Both the position numbers and the translations under genes were made by a program. Below the pieces are notes generated by a model. It was not told the origin of the DNA. It made no database searches and saw only the letters and a list, made by a program, of their open reading frames with translations. A stretch of 64,000 nucleotides of DNA from Methylopumilus sp026399645 (GTDB lineage: Bacteria > Pseudomonadota > Gammaproteobacteria > Burkholderiales > Methylophilaceae): the NCBI RefSeq assembly GCF_965184065.1, contig NZ_OZ239098.1. The stretch is one strand, 5' to 3'. Positions 16,791 to 25,648 of the stretch are shown in pieces (the first letter of the stretch is position 1; each line of letters opens with the position of its first letter).

Positions 16791-17693
16791 TTAAGAGGCA
16801 ATATTCTCTGTAAAAAAAGCAATATTATTTAAGTCTGCATTAAGATTTCTGATTAAGTCTTCCGTAAAAAGAAGGTCATCCTTTTCTTCTTTGCTGGATT
16901 GATTAAGATTTTCGAAGTCATATAGTCGCCGGTCTCCTAAGTGTGAGGGTTCAACATTAGATATGGCTTTATATATATTGTTAACTCGTCCCGGTTGCTC
17001 TTTCTCCCATTCCATCAACATCCCTTTTATTTTTTTCCTTTGAAGATTTTCTTGTGAGCCACATAAATTACAAGGAATAATAGGAAAATTCATTCGAGAC
17101 GCATAGCTTGAGATCTCTTTTTCTGAGCAGTAAGCTAAAGGCCTAATAATAATATTTTTACTATCATTGGAGATTAGCTTTGGTGGCATAGCTTTTAATT
17201 TAGAACCAAAAAACATATTAAGAAAAAGTGTCTCAACAATATCATCACGATGATGGCCCAAAGCAATTTTATTAATATTAAGTTCTTTTGCTGTCCTATA
17301 AATAATTCCGCGTCTTAAACGAGAACATAAAGAGCAGGTAGTTTTACCGCTTGGTATTTTTTCTTTAACGATTGAATAGGTATCTTCAGTAATAATAAGA
17401 TGTTCAACGCCTAAATTTTTTAAAAAATTAGGTAATACGTCTGCTGGAAATCCTGGTTGTTTTTGATCTAAATTCATCGCAATAATATCAAAATGAATAG
17501 GCGCTCTCTCTTTTAGAGCTAATAAAAACATCAGCAATGAATATGAATCTTTTCCACCGCTCATACATACGAGGACTCGATCATTATTTTCAATCATATT
17601 AAAATCAGTTATTGCTTTGCCAGTTAAGCCAATAAGTTTATTGCGCAATTTGAGGAAGTTATTGGTTGCATCAATTGGCACTTGAGTAATCAT
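16791..17693 (-). CDS. ttcA: tRNA 2-thiocytidine(32) synthetase TtcA
   Basis: ATP- and [4Fe-4S]-dependent enzyme that thiolates cytidine 32 in some tRNAs. It has 300 residues, with the PP-loop SGGKDS at 45-50. CxxC pairs at C120/C123 and C208/C211 supply the cysteines used to ligate the cluster in this family. GHHRDD near 146 is another family hallmark. It overlaps the upstream SDR gene by 4 bases, so both are probably one transcript. A 115-base spacer to topA holds no gene that I can recognise. Confidence 0.94.
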   Translation of the reverse strand: MITQVPIDATNNFLKLRNKLIGLTGKAITDFNMIENNDRVLVCMSGGKDSYSLLMFLLALKERAPIHFDIIAMNLDQKQPGFPADVLPNFLKNLGVEHLIITEDTYSIVKEKIPSGKTTCSLCSRLRRGIIYRTAKELNINKIALGHHRDDIVETLFLNMFFGSKLKAMPPKLISNDSKNIIIRPLAYCSEKEISSYASRMNFPIIPCNLCGSQENLQRKKIKGMLMEWEKEQPGRVNNIYKAISNVEPSHLGDRRLYDFENLNQSSKEEKDDLLFTEDLIRNLNADLNNIAFFTENIAS

Positions 17694-18436
17694 AGCGAAA
17701 TAGATCTTCCGCCATCGACAGCTAAAATATGACCTGTAATAAATGGAGCGTCCAGTACTAAAAATTTAACTGCCATTGCAACATCTTCCGGTGTACCCAT
17801 TTTTTTTAATAGCGTTTGAGAAATAACTCTTTGTTTATAAATATCGTTAAATTCTTCATTATTTTCAGGCCACAAAACTGGACCCGGAGCAACAGCATTA
17901 ACCCTTACATCTGGACTTAATTCTTGAGCTAAGGATTTTGTTAATGTAGTAAGGCCTGATTTGGCAATACTATAAATAATATAATTTTTCTTTGGTTTAT
18001 CTATATGGGTATCTGTAATATTTATAATGCAGCCCTTAGTTTTAATAAGTTGATCTGCTGCAAGTTGAGATAAAAATAAAGGCGCCTTCAAATTGCTGCC
18101 AATAAGATCATTCCAATTTTTTTCATTCATTTGACCAATTTCGGTGGGGTAATAACTTGAGGCATTATTTATGAGGATATCTAATCTGCCATATGTATTA
18201 ATTGTTTGCTCGATTAGACTGGGTAATACATTCATATTCACAAGATCAGCTTGAACAATACTTGCGGAATCTTTACGAATTTTATTAAGTTCCTCTTGTA
18301 GCTTTTTTGCTTCATCAGCTGAATGACGATAGTGAATCATTAAATCGATATCCGATTCATGAAGTATTTTGCAAATTGCCTGCCCAATTCTTTTGGCGCC
18401 GCCAGTAACTAGAGCAATTTTTCTATTAGATTTCAT
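17690..18436 (-). CDS. SDR oxidoreductase, pteridine reductase / FolM-like
   Basis: Short-chain dehydrogenase of about 248 residues. It has a Rossmann motif TGGAKRIGQ near the N-terminus, NNASSYYP after the fourth strand, and the catalytic YSIAK. The Arg within TGGxKRIG is typical of NADPH-dependent pteridine reductases (FolM/PTR1 group), which reduce dihydrobiopterin, dihydromonapterin or dihydrofolate. In Betaproteobacteria a pteridine reductase commonly sits between ttcA and a MidA-type methyltransferase, as here. The start used is the ATG eight codons inside the longest frame (18460), because it places the Rossmann motif at normal distance. The longer start remains possible. Confidence 0.8.
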   Translation of the reverse strand: MKSNRKIALVTGGAKRIGQAICKILHESDIDLMIHYRHSADEAKKLQEELNKIRKDSASIVQADLVNMNVLPSLIEQTINTYGRLDILINNASSYYPTEIGQMNEKNWNDLIGSNLKAPLFLSQLAADQLIKTKGCIINITDTHIDKPKKNYIIYSIAKSGLTTLTKSLAQELSPDVRVNAVAPGPVLWPENNEEFNDIYKQRVISQTLLKKMGTPEDVAMAVKFLVLDAPFITGHILAVDGGRSISL

Positions 18437-18465
18437 AGGTTTATGTATAAATGATTTCACTCTAT

Positions 18466-18471
18466 TATAAT
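18466..18471 (+). promoter_or_regulatory. Candidate -10 box for the MidA-type methyltransferase gene
   Basis: Perfect TATAAT ten bases upstream of the ATG at 18481; no convincing -35 element at 16-18 bases. It would place the transcription start at about 18478-18481, giving a nearly leaderless mRNA. Confidence 0.4.
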
Positions 18472-18480
18472 CTAATACCT

Positions 18481-19629
18481 ATGCCATCCATGCCTATAGC
18501 CTCGGAAATTGAGATTCAATTAAGCGAGCAATGTAAAACAAAAATCATTCAATCTATTCATTCTAATGATGGATGGATAAGCTTTGATCGCTTTATGGAG
18601 CTTGCACTTTATGACCCTGAATTCGGTTACTACACTGGAAGTTTAAGAAAGTTTGGTGAAAAAGGTGACTTCGTTACAGCCTCTGAAATATCAAGTTTTT
18701 TTGCAAAAACAATTGCTATTCAGTTTAAAGAAATTTTTCGTTCATTAGATAAAAATATAATTGAAATTGGAGCTGGATCAGGCAAGTTTGCTCTTGAAGT
18801 GATCCAGTCCTTGGATAGCGAAAATATTGACCATTATTTTATTTTGGAAATAAGTCATTCATTGAGAAAGCACCAATACGACCTTTTAATAAAACATTTG
18901 TCCCCACATTTGTTCAGCAAGGTGCTTTGGATTGATGAAATTCCCCAAGAATATAAAGGAATTGTTTTCTGTAATGAGCTTTTAGATGCATTACCAGTAG
19001 ATTTGATAAAAAAAGTGTCAGGTATTTATTATCAAAAAGGGGTTGGTCTAGAAAATGATCTATTTGTTTGGAAAGATAAGATCATCAAAGACCTCTCTAT
19101 TTATGACCACATTAATCTAGAAAGTCTTCCAGACGATTATCTTATAGAAGATGCAATTCATATTAAAAGTTGGATTAATAAAATCAACGAATCTATTGCC
19201 AAAGGCGTTGTAATAATTATTGACTATGGCTTCAATCACAGTGAATATTTTCACGAGCAAAGATCTCAAGGAACGCTCATGTGCCATTTTAAGCATCATG
19301 CTCACGATAATCCCCTTATTCAGGTTGGAATCCAGGATATTACAAGCCATGTAAATTTTAGTTATGTTGCAAGAGAGGCTTCTAATATAGGGCTCCATAT
19401 TAATGGCTTTATTTCTCAAGCAAATTTTCTTATTAATTGCGGCATATTAGAGTTACTTGAAACCGTAAATATAGAAGATAGCGCTTTATATATGAAATCA
19501 GTATCGGAAATTCAAAAACTACTATCCCCTTCAGAAATGGGTGATTTATTTAAAGTCATGACAATGGAAAAGAATATGGATATAAATTTTATAGGGCTTA
19601 AAAATAATAATAAAGTCACAAAGTTATGA
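18481..19629 (+). CDS. SAM-dependent methyltransferase, MidA / NDUFAF7 (COG1565) family
   Basis: Protein of about 382 residues. It has the COG1565 pattern FMELALYDPEFGYYTG near the N-terminus, a SAM-binding EIGAGSGKFALE, the conserved FCNELLDALPVD, and IIDYGF further on. Eukaryotic NDUFAF7 dimethylates an arginine of complex I subunit NDUFS2; the bacterial substrate is not established. The frame is open to an ATG ten codons upstream, but a TATAAT box lies in that extension, so the ATG at 18481 or 18490 is the better start. It is divergent from the pteridine reductase and overlaps trmB by 4 bases. Confidence 0.85.
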   Translation: MPSMPIASEIEIQLSEQCKTKIIQSIHSNDGWISFDRFMELALYDPEFGYYTGSLRKFGEKGDFVTASEISSFFAKTIAIQFKEIFRSLDKNIIEIGAGSGKFALEVIQSLDSENIDHYFILEISHSLRKHQYDLLIKHLSPHLFSKVLWIDEIPQEYKGIVFCNELLDALPVDLIKKVSGIYYQKGVGLENDLFVWKDKIIKDLSIYDHINLESLPDDYLIEDAIHIKSWINKINESIAKGVVIIIDYGFNHSEYFHEQRSQGTLMCHFKHHAHDNPLIQVGIQDITSHVNFSYVAREASNIGLHINGFISQANFLINCGILELLETVNIEDSALYMKSVSEIQKLLSPSEMGDLFKVMTMEKNMDINFIGLKNNNKVTKL

Positions 19630-20321
19630 TTAATCAGGATAAAGAGGATATTAAGAGACGGCCTATTAGAAGTTATATTCTAAGGCAAGGAAGAATTACA
19701 AAGGCTCAGACAAATGCTATTCATGAAGGCTTTCAAAAACATGCTGTGATTTTTGAAAATAAACTAATCGATTTCAATGCTGTATTTGAAAATAAAAGTA
19801 GAGATCTTATATTAGAAATTGGATTCGGCATGGGAGCTTCTACTGCTGAGATTGCAATGTCTAATTTGAATAAAAATTATATTGCGGTTGAAGTCCACTC
19901 GCCGGGCGTAGGCAATTTACTTAAGCTAATTCAAGAAAATAATATTTCTAATGTGAAAATTATTCAACATGACGCTGTAGAAGTTCTTAATTCAATGATA
20001 AAGAACGACTCCCTAGATGGCATTCATATTTTCTTTCCTGATCCATGGCCTAAAAAAAGACACCAGAAAAGAAGGCTTATACAATTAAATTTACTAAAAC
20101 TTATTGCACAAAAGATTAAGAAGGGCGGTTATTTGCATATCGCAACAGACTGGGAAGATTATGCTTTTTGGATTATTGATCTTTTGGATAAAGAAGAATT
20201 ATTGCAAAAGACGTCTGATGATTTTTTCAAAAAACCTGATTACCGTCCTTTAACGAAATATGAAAATCGAGGCATTAAACTAGGCTACAAAGTTTGGGAC
20301 ATGATTTACAGGCGTATTTAA
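19626..20321 (+). CDS. trmB: tRNA (guanine-N7-)-methyltransferase
   Basis: Methylates G46 in the variable loop of tRNAs using SAM. The protein has 231 residues with the N-terminal basic segment RRPIRSYILRQGRIT, the SAM motif LEIGFGMGAS, and the signature IHIFFPDPWPKKRHQKRRL that defines TrmB. The start codon overlaps the methyltransferase stop (ATGA), indicating coupling. The last 42 bases overlap the convergent engB gene. Confidence 0.95.
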   Translation: MINQDKEDIKRRPIRSYILRQGRITKAQTNAIHEGFQKHAVIFENKLIDFNAVFENKSRDLILEIGFGMGASTAEIAMSNLNKNYIAVEVHSPGVGNLLKLIQENNISNVKIIQHDAVEVLNSMIKNDSLDGIHIFFPDPWPKKRHQKRRLIQLNLLKLIAQKIKKGGYLHIATDWEDYAFWIIDLLDKEELLQKTSDDFFKKPDYRPLTKYENRGIKLGYKVWDMIYRRI

Positions 20322-20918
20322 CCATTTACCAAGGACCGTTTCAACCTCATCAACGCCTTGTTTTTTTAAGCTGGAAAAAAGCTGAACCGTGCATTCAATA
20401 CCAACGGACGCCCCCCACTTTTCATCAATTTCTTTTTGAACGCTACGAAGTATTTTATGTGAGGCTTCACGAGAAAGTTTGTCTGCTTTAGTTAATAAAA
20501 TATGAATAGGTTTTTTATTTAACGAAAACCACTCTAACATCTGTTGGTCAAGAGGGGTAAGAGGATGCCTTATGTCCATAACTAAAACAAGGCCAAAAAG
20601 ACAAGATCGTTCAGACAGATAAGTTGCTAGAATTTTTTGCCAATGATCTTTGATAGCGTGAGGTACTTTGGCATAACCATAACCCGGCAAGTCGACTAGA
20701 AAACGATTTTCCCCCAGAGAAAAGAAATTAATAAGTTGTGTTCGCCCTGGTTGCTTACTTACAAAAGCAAGACGATTATGATTGGCAAGCGTATTAATAG
20801 CGCTAGATTTTCCTGCATTTGATCTTCCAGCAAAAGCAACCTCAATGCCAGTAGGGGGAGGCAAATCACTTAAATGGTGAGCAGATATATAATATGATGC
20901 GTTTTGAAAAATAGCCAT
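20280..20918 (-). CDS. engB: Ribosome biogenesis GTP-binding protein EngB (YsxC/YihA)
   Basis: Small essential GTPase of 212 residues needed for assembly of the large ribosomal subunit. G1 is GRSNAGKSS near residue 31, G3 is DLPGYGYA, G4 is TKAD, and the GRTQLINFF segment with the switch threonine is intact. Length and motif spacing match the TrmE-Era-EngA-EngB superfamily member EngB. It is divergent from cytochrome c4, a common Betaproteobacterial arrangement next to ResB-CcsB. Confidence 0.95.
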   Translation of the reverse strand: MAIFQNASYYISAHHLSDLPPPTGIEVAFAGRSNAGKSSAINTLANHNRLAFVSKQPGRTQLINFFSLGENRFLVDLPGYGYAKVPHAIKDHWQKILATYLSERSCLFGLVLVMDIRHPLTPLDQQMLEWFSLNKKPIHILLTKADKLSREASHKILRSVQKEIDEKWGASVGIECTVQLFSSLKKQGVDEVETVLGKWLNTPVNHVPNFVA

Positions 20919-21022
20919 GCGCTTTACCTAACCTGTTCAATCCAATCAAAATGCTATCACGAGAATGGGATTTTAGATAAAATGAAGGTCTTGAATCTAC
21001 TTTAAATACGGAGCTTTACGCA

Positions 21023-21637
21023 ATGAGTGGTCGAAATGCTTTTTTCATCATCATCTTATCTTTTTTAATTTCAAGTACTGTGTTTTCAGAAACAATTGCT
21101 CAGAAAACTCCACCGAAAGCAGTTGCAAATGTATGTGCGGCGTGTCATGGGGTCGACGGAAATAGTGCAATTTCAGCTAATCCAAAATTATCTGGACAGC
21201 ATCCGGAATATCTTTATAAACAGCTAACTAATTTTAAATCAGGCGAGCGCGCAAATGCTGTTATGTCTGGTATGGCAGGGATGCTATCAGATGCTGATAT
21301 GCATTTAGTGGCAGAATATTATTCAAAACAAACCTTAAGTTTGGGCCAAGCTAAAACAAATGGTTCAGGATCTTTAGGAGAAAAAATCTACCGAGCTGGT
21401 ATTCAAGCTAATGCTGTCCCAGCATGTGCCTCATGTCATGGGCCAACTGGCGATGGGCTCCCTATAAAATATCCACGTTTAGGTGGGCAACATACAGAAT
21501 ATGTTTTAAATCAATTAAGACAGTTTAGGTTAGGTGCTCGGGCAAACGATGAAGCAAAAGTGATGCGAACTATTGCAGCAAAGTTAACTGATCAAGAAAT
21601 GGAAGCAGTAGCTGATTATATTCAGGGCTTAAGATAA
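21023..21637 (+). CDS. Cytochrome c4 (di-heme periplasmic cytochrome c)
   Basis: Electron carrier of 204 residues with a signal peptide (about 1-24). It has two heme-binding motifs, C38-A-A-C-H42 and C135-A-S-C-H139, each in a duplicated domain (PKLSGQHPEYLYKQL and PRLGGQHTEYVLNQL). Cytochrome c4 links the bc1 complex to terminal oxidases in the periplasm. Its two covalently bound hemes require the ResB-CcsB assembly system encoded directly downstream. The distal axial methionines are plausible (MSGMAGML and the equivalent MRTIAAKL). Confidence 0.93.
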   Translation: MSGRNAFFIIILSFLISSTVFSETIAQKTPPKAVANVCAACHGVDGNSAISANPKLSGQHPEYLYKQLTNFKSGERANAVMSGMAGMLSDADMHLVAEYYSKQTLSLGQAKTNGSGSLGEKIYRAGIQANAVPACASCHGPTGDGLPIKYPRLGGQHTEYVLNQLRQFRLGARANDEAKVMRTIAAKLTDQEMEAVADYIQGLR

Positions 21638-21660
21638 GCCCTTCTTATCCTTATTTAATT

Positions 21661-21688
21661 ACTGCAACTTCTCCCCAGTTTTCGCAGT
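21661..21688 (+). other. Predicted hairpin between cytochrome c4 and resB
   Basis: ACTGCAACT pairs with AGTT-(TTC)-GCAGT, giving a 9-bp stem with a three-base bulge and a TCTCCCC loop. A run of six Ts follows about 13 bases later. It could be a weak terminator or a processing site. A second, 6-bp hairpin (GATAAG / CTTATC) spans the cytochrome c4 stop codon. Confidence 0.4.
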
Positions 21689-21720
21689 CAAAATTCTTCA
21701 TTTTTTAAAAATAAGTCATT

Positions 21721-23658
21721 TTGAAATCTACAGCATTTAATTCCAGAAAAATAAACCAATTGCTAAGCTCAATGAGCTTTGCAGTCTCGATGCTTGTATT
21801 TTTGGGCATCGCATCAATCATAGGCACAATTCTTAAACAGAATGAGCCTTATGAAAATTATATTATTAAATTCGGCCAATTTTGGTTTGTTTTTTTTGAA
21901 AAAATTGGTCTCTACGATGTTTACCAAAGCATTTGGTTTTTAACGATCCTTCTTTTTTTAGTCATATCCACAACCCTTTGTGTCACTAAAAATACCCCTA
22001 TTATTTTTAAAGATTTTTTATTATTTAAAGATTCTTTAGAGGAAAAATCACTTTTATCGTTTACACATCATCTTGTTTTAAAGAATACAAAGAAGGTCAA
22101 TCTTTCTCGGGTCATTAATTACTTAAAACTAGAGAAATTTAAAGTTAGAGAAAAATCAAAAGACAACGGCGATATTTTGATTGTTGCTAAAAAAGGAGAC
22201 TTTCAGCGTCTAGGCTATATCTTTACTCATGTTGGCGTAGTTGTGATCTGTTTAGGCGGCTTATTGGATGGTAATTTATTTTTTAAAGCCCAAGAGCTAC
22301 TAGGTTATAAAAAAATTGAAACGCTTGATATTCCAGCTTCAAAAGTCCCGGAAGTAAGTAGGCTAAGTATTACCAATCCCTCTTTTAGAGCAAATATGAC
22401 TCTAGCCGAAGGATCTTCAGATAACGTAGCTTTTGTAAGAAAGAAGGATGGTTATCTAGTCCAAGACTTGCCTTTTAAGATAACTCTAAAAGATTTTAGA
22501 ATTGAACATTATTCGACAGGTATGCCAAAGTCATTTGAAAGTGATTTGATTATTTCTGATCCCGAACTTTCTCAAGACATAACAAAGACAATCACTGTTA
22601 ATCATCCTTTTTCCTATAAGGGGATTTCTATATATCAATCAGATTTTCAAGATGGAGGGACAAATCTTGATATTAAATTGTGGAATTTATTAAATTCGAA
22701 TGCCCCGCAAAAAATAAATGCAAAGATTTTTGAGAAAATTAAATTAGATAAAGATCAGCTTACCTATGAATTTAATGATTTTAGGAAATTTAATATCTTA
22801 AATTTAAAGGAGGGCGTAAAAGAAAAGCCAAGAAACGTTGGGCCTAGCGTTACCTATAAAATCAGAAATAATTCAGGTCAGGCCCGTGAGTATATTTCTT
22901 ATCAGGTTCCTATGCTCATCGATGACAGATCATTTTTTATTAGTGGGATGAGAGAGACGCCTCAAGAAGAATTTAAATATTTAAAGATACCCGCAGATAA
23001 AAAAGGTTCTATTGCAGAATTCATCTCATTCAAAGAAGCCCTTCAAAATAAAATTTTGATTGAAATGGTTGCAAAAAAGATGGCAAATCGATCTGTAAAA
23101 TCAAATAACAATTTGTCTGTTAAGCAATCCTTCGAAGATAGTGTTAATAAAATCATGACCCTATTTGTTGAGGGAGGTTTTTCGAATATTGCTCAAAATA
23201 TCGATAACAATATTCCTGCCAATGAAAAAGAAAAAGCAGTGCAGGCTTATTTAAAAATTATAGATATTGCATCAATAGAACTTTATAAAAATCATTTTAA
23301 TCTTTCAGATAAAGAGATAGACCAGTCTGCAATTAGGTTTATTCAAGAGGCTTTAAATGCTTATAGTGATATGTTTCTATTTGGTTCACCCTATTATTTT
23401 GAGCTCACAAATTATGAGCAAAAAGAGGCAAGCGGACTCCAGCTTACAAAATCTCCTGGGCAGTTTTGGGTTTATCTTGGCTCCCTAAGTTTAGTGCTTG
23501 GTATTTTCTCAATGATCTATTTGCATGAAAGAAAATTATGGCTCCTAATCAAAGCCAAAGGAGGGGCTATAATTGCAATCAGCTCCAATAGAAAAAATAT
23601 AGATTTTGAACTTGATTACAAAAAAGTTAGTCAAGCAATTAAGAAAATTATTCAATAA
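21721..23658 (+). CDS. resB: Cytochrome c biogenesis protein ResB (Ccs1)
   Basis: Membrane component of the system II cytochrome c synthetase, 645 residues. It is thought to deliver apocytochrome and, with CcsB, heme to the periplasmic face. Three transmembrane segments occupy the first 90 and about 165-185 residues, and one lies near the C-terminus (about 580-600). Between them is a large periplasmic domain containing VNHPFSYKGISIYQSDF, a recognisable ResB segment. A TTG start is used; no in-frame ATG precedes SSMSFAVSML, and the ribosome-binding site is weak. The next gene follows in the same operon. Confidence 0.9.
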   Translation: MKSTAFNSRKINQLLSSMSFAVSMLVFLGIASIIGTILKQNEPYENYIIKFGQFWFVFFEKIGLYDVYQSIWFLTILLFLVISTTLCVTKNTPIIFKDFLLFKDSLEEKSLLSFTHHLVLKNTKKVNLSRVINYLKLEKFKVREKSKDNGDILIVAKKGDFQRLGYIFTHVGVVVICLGGLLDGNLFFKAQELLGYKKIETLDIPASKVPEVSRLSITNPSFRANMTLAEGSSDNVAFVRKKDGYLVQDLPFKITLKDFRIEHYSTGMPKSFESDLIISDPELSQDITKTITVNHPFSYKGISIYQSDFQDGGTNLDIKLWNLLNSNAPQKINAKIFEKIKLDKDQLTYEFNDFRKFNILNLKEGVKEKPRNVGPSVTYKIRNNSGQAREYISYQVPMLIDDRSFFISGMRETPQEEFKYLKIPADKKGSIAEFISFKEALQNKILIEMVAKKMANRSVKSNNNLSVKQSFEDSVNKIMTLFVEGGFSNIAQNIDNNIPANEKEKAVQAYLKIIDIASIELYKNHFNLSDKEIDQSAIRFIQEALNAYSDMFLFGSPYYFELTNYEQKEASGLQLTKSPGQFWVYLGSLSLVLGIFSMIYLHERKLWLLIKAKGGAIIAISSNRKNIDFELDYKKVSQAIKKIIQ

Positions 23659-23668
23659 AAGGTTAGCC

Positions 23669-24802
23669 ATGTTCACTAAATTATTTAAATCATCAAAAAT
23701 ATCATTTGTAATATTAAATGTTTTATATCTTTCCTTGTTATTAGGTGGCGCTTTATATGCATTAAAGACATTTAGTAGCTATATGGATATTTACGAAAAG
23801 GCAATTTTACTGAGTAGTGTTGGATTTTTTAGCTGGCTTGGCTGGAATTGGAATCATTTTAAGAAAATTATCATACTAGTATTTGCACTGAGCCTTTTTG
23901 CAATCCAACTCTATTTAGGAGTGCTAACAAATAATGAGCATGTCTTTTTATTAAAATATCTTTTGTCGAGTCAATCAGCCATTATGTGGATGAATGTTTT
24001 TTTTGTTTTGGCACTGGTGCTTTATTGGCTAGGATTACTTGCAAAAAATAATTTACTCGATGATATTGCATCCTCCTTCACATCTACAGCAGTTTTATTT
24101 GGATTCACAGGACTTTTGGTCAGATGGTACGAGTCTTATTTAATAGGATTAGATATTGGCCATATCCCAATTAGTAACCTATATGAGGTATTTATTTTAT
24201 TTTGCTTAATCACATCACTTCTTTATCTATTTTATGAAGAAAAATTTAATACTAAAAAATTAGGTGCATTCGTATTGATTGTAATAAACGCTGCTGTAGG
24301 ATTTATCTTATGGTACACGTTTGATAGGCATGCTGATGGTGTTCAGCCCTTAGTCCCAGCCCTTCAATCTTACTGGATGAAAATACATGTCCCTGCTAAT
24401 TTTATTGGGTATGGCGCTTTCTCCATAGCAGCAATGGTATCTATAGCCTACTTACTTTCAGCTAAAAAAATATTAGCCTCTTATCTACCAAAGCTAGCTG
24501 TTCTTGATGATCTTATTTACAAATCGATTGCAATTGGCTTTATATTTTTTACCGTCGCAACTATATTAGGTGCTATATGGGCAGCAGAAGCCTGGGGCGG
24601 TTATTGGTCATGGGATCCTAAAGAAACTTGGGCTTTAATCGTATGGTTAAATTATGCAGCTTGGCTTCATTATAGAATCGTTAAAGGGTTGAGAGGCACT
24701 GTCTTAGCTTGGTGGGCACTGATCGGTCTCATTATTACGACCTTCGCTTTTTTAGGTGTCAATATGTTTTTGTCAGGACTGCATTCATACGGAGAGCTCT
24801 AA
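23669..24802 (+). CDS. ccsB: Cytochrome c biogenesis protein CcsB (CcsA family, heme handling)
   Basis: Polytopic membrane protein of about 377 residues with eight or so helices and the tryptophan-rich WWD motif (WGGYWSWDPKETW) that binds heme at the periplasmic surface. Conserved histidines flank it (HVPANFIGYG and HYRIVKG). With ResB it forms the system II cytochrome c synthetase. The frame extends upstream into resB, but the ATG at 23669 has AAAGG correctly spaced before it and starts just after the resB stop, so it is preferred. Confidence 0.93.
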   Translation: MFTKLFKSSKISFVILNVLYLSLLLGGALYALKTFSSYMDIYEKAILLSSVGFFSWLGWNWNHFKKIIILVFALSLFAIQLYLGVLTNNEHVFLLKYLLSSQSAIMWMNVFFVLALVLYWLGLLAKNNLLDDIASSFTSTAVLFGFTGLLVRWYESYLIGLDIGHIPISNLYEVFILFCLITSLLYLFYEEKFNTKKLGAFVLIVINAAVGFILWYTFDRHADGVQPLVPALQSYWMKIHVPANFIGYGAFSIAAMVSIAYLLSAKKILASYLPKLAVLDDLIYKSIAIGFIFFTVATILGAIWAAEAWGGYWSWDPKETWALIVWLNYAAWLHYRIVKGLRGTVLAWWALIGLIITTFAFLGVNMFLSGLHSYGEL

Positions 24803-24842
24803 TCCCATGTAAAATGGTGATTTTTAGAATCCATATCTAAAT

Positions 24843-25646
24843 ATGACCCAAAAAAATATCGTTGAAATTGAAAAATTATCTTTTGGCTACGATAATCGTA
24901 TGCTTCATAAAGATATCAATATGGTTTTTCCTCGTGGCAAAGTCACAGCTATTATGGGTGGAAGCGGTTGTGGCAAAACGACTATTCTTCGTTTGATAGG
25001 TGGTCAAATCAAACCTAAATCTGGCTATGTCAAAGTGGACGACAAGATTGTTCATAAGCAAGATAGGCAAGGCATTTATGAATTGCGAAGAAAAATGGGT
25101 ATGCTTTTCCAGCACGGCGCACTTTTTACTGACTTGTCTGTATTTGACAATGTGGCATTTCCAATTCGTGAACATACAAAATTACCTGAAAGCATGATTC
25201 GCGATTTAGTGCTTATGAAACTTAACGCTGTAGGTCTTCGAGGCGCTCATAAGCTCATGTCCACTGAACTCTCAGGAGGCATGGCAAGACGAGTTGCACT
25301 TGCAAGAGCCATTGCATTAGACCCGGATATTATTATGTATGACGAGCCTTTTGCAGGATTAGACCCTATTTCTATGGCAGTGATTTGCGACCTTATCAGA
25401 ACGCTCAATGATGCCTTGGGAGCAACTTCAATTATTGTGACGCATGATGTGGAAGAAGCTTTTTCTTTTGCGGACTATATTTATTTTATTGCTGATGGAG
25501 TCGTCGCCGCAGAGGGCACACCGAAAGAACTATCAAAATCTAAACTTCCTTTTGTGCATCAATTTGTTCATGGTGAAAAAGATGGCCCCGTACCATTCCA
25601 TTACAATGCACCTAGTTACAAAAAAGATATTTACGAGCCTGTTTAA
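24843..25646 (+). CDS. mlaF: Phospholipid transport ABC ATPase MlaF
   Basis: ATP-binding subunit of the MlaFEDB complex that moves phospholipids between the inner membrane and the MCE/MlaC carriers to maintain outer-membrane asymmetry. The 267-residue protein has Walker A GGSGCGKTT, signature LSGGMARRVALARA, Walker B IIMYDEPFAGLDP and the H-loop VTHDVEEAF. The C-terminal FVHGEKDGPVPFHY tail resembles the MlaF segment that docks to the opposing subunit and MlaB. It is the first gene of mlaFEDCB. Confidence 0.95.
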   Translation: MTQKNIVEIEKLSFGYDNRMLHKDINMVFPRGKVTAIMGGSGCGKTTILRLIGGQIKPKSGYVKVDDKIVHKQDRQGIYELRRKMGMLFQHGALFTDLSVFDNVAFPIREHTKLPESMIRDLVLMKLNAVGLRGAHKLMSTELSGGMARRVALARAIALDPDIIMYDEPFAGLDPISMAVICDLIRTLNDALGATSIIVTHDVEEAFSFADYIYFIADGVVAAEGTPKELSKSKLPFVHQFVHGEKDGPVPFHYNAPSYKKDIYEPV

Positions 25647-25648
25647 TT

